In this document: positions 59,789 to 64,000 of the stretch, one piece after another
Position numbering within the stretch: position 1 is the first letter of the stretch
Layout: each line of letters starts with the position of its first letter
Origin: Brevibacterium sp. CS2
GTDB taxonomy: Bacteria > Actinomycetota > Actinomycetes > Actinomycetales > Brevibacteriaceae
Direction of reading: 5' to 3'
Assembly (NCBI RefSeq): GCF_005280295.1
Contig: NZ_CP040020.1
Coordinates: forward strand, 682,001 to 746,000
DNA length: 64,000 nt
Notes under the pieces: model-generated
Database searches by the model: none
What the model was told of the DNA's origin: nothing
The model's input: the letters and a program-made list of their open reading frames with translations, nothing else
Program-made: the position numbers and the translations under genes

Positions 59789-61624
59789 ATGATCGAACCC
59801 GCCGATGCGTCGCGCACCTCTGCACCGCTCGTCACACCGCCTGCGGGCCCCGTCCGCGGCCGCGCCGCATCAGGGTGCTCGCAGTTCCTCGGCATCCCCT
59901 ACGCGCTTCCGCCGGTCGGGGACCTGCGGTTCGCCGCGCCGCAGTCCGTGCCCCGGTGGGACGGGGTGCTCGACACCTCGGAGTTCGGCCCGCCGCCGCC
60001 GCGCTTCAGCACACTGGGGCCCGCCGCGGTCGCACCGCACCGGGACGGTGAGGACTGGCTGACCCTGAACATCTGGACGCCGGAGCTGCCGGGAGCGGAG
60101 TCGGCGGCAGAGGCGACCCCGGATGCAGAGGTGGCGGGCGCGGTCGCCTCGGAGGCCAGGGCGGAGGGCACCGCGTCAGGCAGAGCGGGTGCTTCGGCGA
60201 CGGAAGCCGCGGGTGCCTCTGTGTCGAGAGCGGCGGGCGCCTCGGTTTCGAGAGCCGCGGGCGCCACTGCGGGTCCCGGCCTGCCGGTGCTCGTGTGGAT
60301 CCACGGCGGCGCCTATGTCGACGGCTCCTCCGCCCACCCCGCCTACGAGGGCTCGCGTCTCGCCCGGGCCGGCGCGGTCGTCGTCACCCTCAACTACCGG
60401 CTGGGGATCGAGGGGTTCGCGCACTTCCCCGACGCCCCGGCGAACCGCGGCCTGCTCGACCAGGTCGCGGCACTCGAATGGGTGCGGGAGAACATCGCGG
60501 CGTTCGGCGGGGATCCGGCGCGCGTCACGGTGTTCGGCGAGTCCGCGGGCGCCGGGTCGATCCACATGCTCCTCACCATGCCCGCCGCGCGCGGCCTGTT
60601 CGCCCGCGCCGTCCTGCAGAGCCCGCCGGCCATGGTCCTCGACGCCGGCCTCGCCACCGAGGTGACCGCGGAGTTCGCCGGGCTCGCCGGGGTGGAGCCG
60701 ACGGCTGCCGGATTCGCCGCGCTCTCACCGGCGGAGTGCACCGACCTCATGGCCCGGTTCGTGCGGGGGCAGACCCGCCACGCCGCACGCTGGGGGCTCG
60801 CGGTGACCTTCGCACCGCCGCTGTGCCCGGTCGTCGACGGTGAGGTGGTGCCCACGGATCCGTGGGAGGCGCTGCGCGCCGGCGCGGCCGCCGGGATCGA
60901 GGTGCTCATCGGGCAGACCACCGAGGAGTTCCGCTTCTTCACCGCCGGTTCGGCCCCCGCGTCCGAGGCGCGCGCCGCCCAGCGGGTCGCGCTCGTCGGA
61001 CCGGCGGGTCGGGGCGAGGAGTACACCGCGCTGCTGGGCGGGGCAGGAGCGGAATCCGGCGCAGGTGCAGGTATCGGTGCGGGTCCGGGGGCGGGTTCAG
61101 GTGCGGGTGCGGGTGAGGGTGCGGGTGAGGGTGCGGCTGCCGAACCGACTGCGGACGCGAGCGCCGAACCGGGCGTGCCTACGGCGGAGGGCCCGTCCCC
61201 GGACACCCTTTTCGAGGCGGTGCAGACCGACCGCATGTTCACCGTGTCGACCCTCGATGCCGCCCAGGCCCATTCGGACTCCGGCGGTCGGACCTTCGTC
61301 TACGTGTTCGCCGCACGGCCCGACGGCGGGATCGGAGCGGCGCACGCCGCGGACATCGCGCCGCTGTTCGGGAACTTCGACGGCAGCTTCGCCGCCGTCA
61401 CCCATCCGCGTCCGCACGACGGCGACCGGCACCTCGGCGCTGAGATGCGGCAGGCGTGGGTGCGCTTCGCCGCGAGCGGCGACCCGGGCTGGCCGGCCTG
61501 GGACAGCACCCACCCGGTGCGGGTCTTCGACTACACCTCGCGCACGGACACGCATCCCTTCATCGACCGCTGGCGCCTGTTCGCCGACGACCCGGCACGC
61601 CCCCTCGGGCTCCGCGAGGCCTGA
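59789..61624 (+). CDS. Type-B carboxylesterase/lipase with low-complexity inserts
   Basis: A 611-residue alpha/beta hydrolase. The N-terminal FLGIPYALPPVGDLRF, oxyanion hole VWIHGGAYVDGSS, nucleophile FGESAGAGS (Ser about residue 252) and late His in HAADIAPLFGNFDG are visible. Two inserts not found in the family interrupt it: an Ala/Ser-rich stretch at about residues 105-165 with a repeated AAGASVSR unit, and a Gly/Ala ladder at about 418-455. Both keep the frame. There is no signal peptide, so it is probably cytosolic. Divergent from the surface-protein gene. Confidence 0.85.
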   Translation: MIEPADASRTSAPLVTPPAGPVRGRAASGCSQFLGIPYALPPVGDLRFAAPQSVPRWDGVLDTSEFGPPPPRFSTLGPAAVAPHRDGEDWLTLNIWTPELPGAESAAEATPDAEVAGAVASEARAEGTASGRAGASATEAAGASVSRAAGASVSRAAGATAGPGLPVLVWIHGGAYVDGSSAHPAYEGSRLARAGAVVVTLNYRLGIEGFAHFPDAPANRGLLDQVAALEWVRENIAAFGGDPARVTVFGESAGAGSIHMLLTMPAARGLFARAVLQSPPAMVLDAGLATEVTAEFAGLAGVEPTAAGFAALSPAECTDLMARFVRGQTRHAARWGLAVTFAPPLCPVVDGEVVPTDPWEALRAGAAAGIEVLIGQTTEEFRFFTAGSAPASEARAAQRVALVGPAGRGEEYTALLGGAGAESGAGAGIGAGPGAGSGAGAGEGAGEGAAAEPTADASAEPGVPTAEGPSPDTLFEAVQTDRMFTVSTLDAAQAHSDSGGRTFVYVFAARPDGGIGAAHAADIAPLFGNFDGSFAAVTHPRPHDGDRHLGAEMRQAWVRFAASGDPGWPAWDSTHPVRVFDYTSRTDTHPFIDRWRLFADDPARPLGLREA

Positions 61625-61635
61625 ACAGCGGCGCA

Positions 61636-61665
61636 CCGGGTGCCGGTTGACGACTCGGCACCCGG
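61636..61665 (+). terminator. Terminator hairpin after the esterase
   Basis: A 10-bp perfect stem (CCGGGTGCCG at 61636-61645 with 61656-61665) and a 10-base loop lie 11 bases past the esterase stop. Confidence 0.6.
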
Positions 61666-61689
61666 CGCCCGGCACCCCCCCGAGGCCCG

Positions 61690-61749
61690 ACTGCGCGGTA
61701 TCCCGAACCGAGCGCGCAATTGCGCGTCGCTCTTCGGATACCGCGCAGT
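61690..61749. repeat. 60-bp intergenic palindrome (REP/MITE-like)
   Basis: ACTGCGCGGTATCC at 61690-61703 pairs perfectly with 61736-61749. An inner perfect palindrome GCGCAATTGCGC lies at 61713-61724, with partial pairing between. It sits between convergent genes and could act as a bidirectional terminator, but its complex nested symmetry resembles a dispersed repetitive palindrome. Confidence 0.7.
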
Positions 61750-61860
61750 ATGCGACTGCACCGGCAGCCGCAGTGCACACACCGGTCACACCTTGCGAAT
61801 ATTCGCGGATCCGCTCTCAGAAACCTTCAGATACTGCACTTCGGACGGGGACGACTGGAC

Positions 61861-63783
61861 TCAGCCCTGGATGCGACTGGCGTGCCCGGACCAGGCGGCC
61901 TCGCGGAGCTCGAACTTCTGGATCTTGCCGGTCGAGGACTTCGCGAGAGCTTCGACGAACTCGACCTCGCGCGGCGTCTTGTACCGTGCGAGCAGCGAGC
62001 GCACGTGGTCGAGCAGCTCCCCGGCCCCGAGCTCCGCACCCGCACGCAGCACGACGTAGGCCTTGGGCCGCTCGCCCCACTTCTCGTCGGGCACGCCGAT
62101 CACCGCGGCCTCGAGCACGGCTTCGTGTGCGACGATCGCCTGCTCGACCTCGACGGTGGAGATGTTCTCCCCGCCGGACACGATGATGTCCTTCGCCCGG
62201 TCGCGCAGCTCGATGTACCCGTCCAGGTGCATGACCCCGAGGTCCCCGGAGTGGAACCAGCCGCCGGCGAACGCCTTCGCGGTCGCCTCGGGATTGCGGA
62301 AGTAGCCCTTCATGACGTTGTTGCCGCGCATGACGATCTCCCCGATCGTCCGCCCGTCGGCCGGCACGTCGATGAGCTCGTCCCCGCCGCCCACCGCGAC
62401 CACGCGGATCGGGTCGGTGTGGAGCATCCCCACACCCTGCCGCGACTGCACGCGCGCCCGGGACCGCCGATCGTAGCCGTCCCACTCGTCCTGCCATTCG
62501 CACACGGTGTGCGGACCGTAGGTCTCGGTCAGGCCGTACACGTGGACGATCCGGAAGCCGAGCTCCTCGAGCTGCCAGATGATCGTCGGGCTCGGGGGCG
62601 CGCCGGCCACCGTGGCGACGATCGTGCGGTCGAGCGGGTGCGCCTCGGGGGCGTTGACGAGCGTCGTCATCACCGTCGGCGCCCCGTTGAGGTGGGTGAC
62701 GCCCTCGCGGTCGATGAGCCCCCAGATCACCTCGGCGCGGACCTCGCGCAGGCACACCTGGGTGCCCCCGGCGGCCGCCACCGCCCAGCCCGTGCACCAG
62801 CCGTTGCAGTGGAACATCGGCAGCGTCCACAGGTACACGCTCGCGTGGTCGTGGCGGGAGTGGATGATCTCGCTCATCGCGTTGAGGTAGGCACCGCGGT
62901 GGGTGTACATCACGCCCTTGGGCTGCCCGGTGGTGCCCGAGGTGTAGTTGATCGACAACGTCGCGTTCTCGTCGGCCACCGTCCACGGCAGGTCCGCGGT
63001 GTGCGCGTCCGCGCCGGCGAGGAACTCGGCGAGGGAGACGGTCGCCGGGTGGGCGAGCGCCTCGGCCGCGGCATCCGTGCCCGAGGTGCGGGCCGGCCCG
63101 GCATCCGTGCCCGAGGTGCCCGTTGCGGCGCCCCCCGCCTCACCTGCCGCGCCTTCGGCCTTCGCATCCGCAGCGGCGCCCGCCGCGAGCAGCGGGTCCT
63201 CGGCGACGACGATCCGCTCGACGGTCCCGAGGACGTCGGCCACCGGGGCGACGGTGGACCACAGCTCGGCGTCGACGACGAGCAGCCGCGCCTGGCTGTG
63301 GTCGCAGATGTAGCGGACCTCCTCGGCGGCGAGTCGCGTGTTGATCGACACGAGCACGGCCCCGGCCAGCGGCACCGCGAACTGCGCGATGAGCATCTCC
63401 GGCAGGTTCGGCACGAGATAGGCGACCCGGTCGCCGGGCTCGACACCGGCGGCGCGCAGGGCGTGCGCCCGCTGCTCGACGGCCGCGGCGAACTCCTCAT
63501 AGTTCAACGATTCTGGACCGTAGACGAGTGCGCGCTTGCGCGGGAAGACGTCGGCGGAGCGGCGCAGGAAGGACAGCGGGGTGAGCTCGGTGTTCCACAC
63601 CTGGCCCGCGGACTCGACCCGGGCGCTCCTCCCGGTCGCGTCCCCCGGTTCGGCTACGGACACGTCCGCGGTTTCCACCGGGTTCACATCCAACTGCTCG
63701 GCTGCTGCCACGCGTTCTGCTCCTTCCACACGTTCTGCGCTGTCCCCAGTCTTCGGCGCGGTCTCTCCCATCGTCTTTCCCAT
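61861..63783 (-). CDS. Acyl-CoA ligase (long/medium-chain fatty-acid type)
   Basis: A 640-residue ANL-superfamily enzyme. The P-loop is INYTSGTTGQPKGVMYTHRG, with the family A5 motif VYGLTETYGP, A7 WFHSGDLGVMH, A8 DRAKDIIVSGGENIS and the catalytic Lys in KSSTGKIQKFELR. It activates a carboxylic acid to the acyl-AMP and then the CoA ester. Two additions are unusual: a 55-residue N-terminal extension and an Ala/Gly/Thr-rich insert (about residues 203-247) with a repeated TSGTDA unit. The reading frame is intact. Substrate not deducible. Confidence 0.88.
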   Translation of the reverse strand: MGKTMGETAPKTGDSAERVEGAERVAAAEQLDVNPVETADVSVAEPGDATGRSARVESAGQVWNTELTPLSFLRRSADVFPRKRALVYGPESLNYEEFAAAVEQRAHALRAAGVEPGDRVAYLVPNLPEMLIAQFAVPLAGAVLVSINTRLAAEEVRYICDHSQARLLVVDAELWSTVAPVADVLGTVERIVVAEDPLLAAGAAADAKAEGAAGEAGGAATGTSGTDAGPARTSGTDAAAEALAHPATVSLAEFLAGADAHTADLPWTVADENATLSINYTSGTTGQPKGVMYTHRGAYLNAMSEIIHSRHDHASVYLWTLPMFHCNGWCTGWAVAAAGGTQVCLREVRAEVIWGLIDREGVTHLNGAPTVMTTLVNAPEAHPLDRTIVATVAGAPPSPTIIWQLEELGFRIVHVYGLTETYGPHTVCEWQDEWDGYDRRSRARVQSRQGVGMLHTDPIRVVAVGGGDELIDVPADGRTIGEIVMRGNNVMKGYFRNPEATAKAFAGGWFHSGDLGVMHLDGYIELRDRAKDIIVSGGENISTVEVEQAIVAHEAVLEAAVIGVPDEKWGERPKAYVVLRAGAELGAGELLDHVRSLLARYKTPREVEFVEALAKSSTGKIQKFELREAAWSGHASRIQG

Positions 63784-63799
63784 CCCGTGGACCCTCGGC

Positions 63800-64000
63800 T
63801 CAGCGGACGATCGTCAGGTCGATGGCGCGGCGCTCGGGCAGGCGGGTGACCGCCCACAGGGCGAGTGCGGCGGCGAACAGGATGAACGCATTGGCCGCCC
63901 ACGGCACGCCCTGGGACACGGCGAGCTGGTTGACGTAGGGCGTGGTGCCGCCGAACACCGCGGTGGCGAGCGAGTAGGCCAGGCCGATGCTCGCGGTGCG
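63800..64000 (-). CDS. MFS transporter, C-terminal end (runs off the window)
   Basis: The last 66 codons of a major-facilitator transporter. Two final membrane helices (RTASIGLAYSLATAVFGGTTPYVNQLAV; AANAFILFAAALALWAVTRLPE, each read as part of a longer run) and the tail end with TIVR. The pattern is like the metabolite:H+ symporter (MHS) group. It lies 16 bases upstream of the acyl-CoA ligase start on the same strand, so the two may be one operon for uptake and activation of an organic acid. Confidence 0.65.
   Translation of the reverse strand, partial: RTASIGLAYSLATAVFGGTTPYVNQLAVSQGVPWAANAFILFAAALALWAVTRLPERRAIDLTIVR

Noticed and set aside
1..64000. tRNA, rRNA and riboswitch genes
   Set aside because: Reading by eye I found no cloverleaf, rRNA core sequence or FMN, cobalamin or TPP riboswitch signature; a covariance-model search was not possible.

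Overview
This window is high-GC DNA with many GTG starts and overlapping stop/start junctions. Its gene content is that of an actinomycete: a CopD-CtaG fusion, a DsbA/VKOR pair, MMPL transport, HelD, and an LPXTG-type wall protein. I read it as a chromosomal segment of a Micrococcales-type bacterium; Brevibacterium or a relative is my best guess, but no rRNA or other marker in the window proves it.

Layout. (1) 1-4 kb: a broken adenylate-forming ligase, split by one IS3-family element and cut off by a second. (2) 4-14 kb: a metal and thiol-redox island. It holds a 5'-truncated P1B ATPase, two CmtR-like ArsR repressors, a TlpA-like lipoprotein, CcdA, CopC, a CopD-CtaG fusion, DsbA, VKOR, a secreted M15-like protein and a CDF exporter, and it ends in gene debris. 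(3) 15.0-18.6 kb: a three-level nest of insertion sequences, with an IS110 element inside an IS3-family element inside an IS5-family element. The middle element is a near-identical, same-orientation copy of the one at 2.6-4.0 kb, so two direct repeats bracket the island. (4) 18.6-33.7 kb: a truncated PucR regulator, hyuA/hyuB, a tightly coupled glycosyltransferase / acyl-CoA dehydrogenase / PIG-L-methyltransferase operon, a methyltransferase, a HelD-type helicase, small proteins, and a DUF35/thiolase-like pair. (5) 33.7-35.3 kb: an AT-richer island with one unknown gene that carries a HEPN-like motif. (6) 35.4-43 kb: an SDR, a zinc alcohol dehydrogenase, pyroglutamyl peptidase, an iron-box-linked remnant, an MFS exporter, an MMPL exporter and MarR.

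(7) 43.1-49.6 kb is the most unusual gene set. It contains a CDP-alcohol phosphotransferase, a GTP cyclohydrolase II fused to a RibD-type reductase without deaminase, a flippase-like membrane protein, a methyltransferase, a family-4 glycosyltransferase, a PTPS/QueD-like protein and a frameshifted zinc alcohol dehydrogenase. Together these look like a pathway that builds and decorates a pyrimidine or pterin compound, perhaps linked to lipid. No described pathway known to me matches the set. (8) 49.9-55.9 kb: a MOSC protein, a diaminopropionate ammonia-lyase-like enzyme, an IclR regulator, and hutH and hutI for histidine degradation. (9) 56-64 kb: a sortase-anchored repeat protein, a type-B carboxylesterase, an acyl-CoA ligase and the end of an MFS transporter.

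A recurring feature is short tandem repeats and low-complexity Ala/Gly/Ser/Pro insertions inside otherwise ordinary enzymes. Tandem duplications that include a stop codon also occur at two gene ends.
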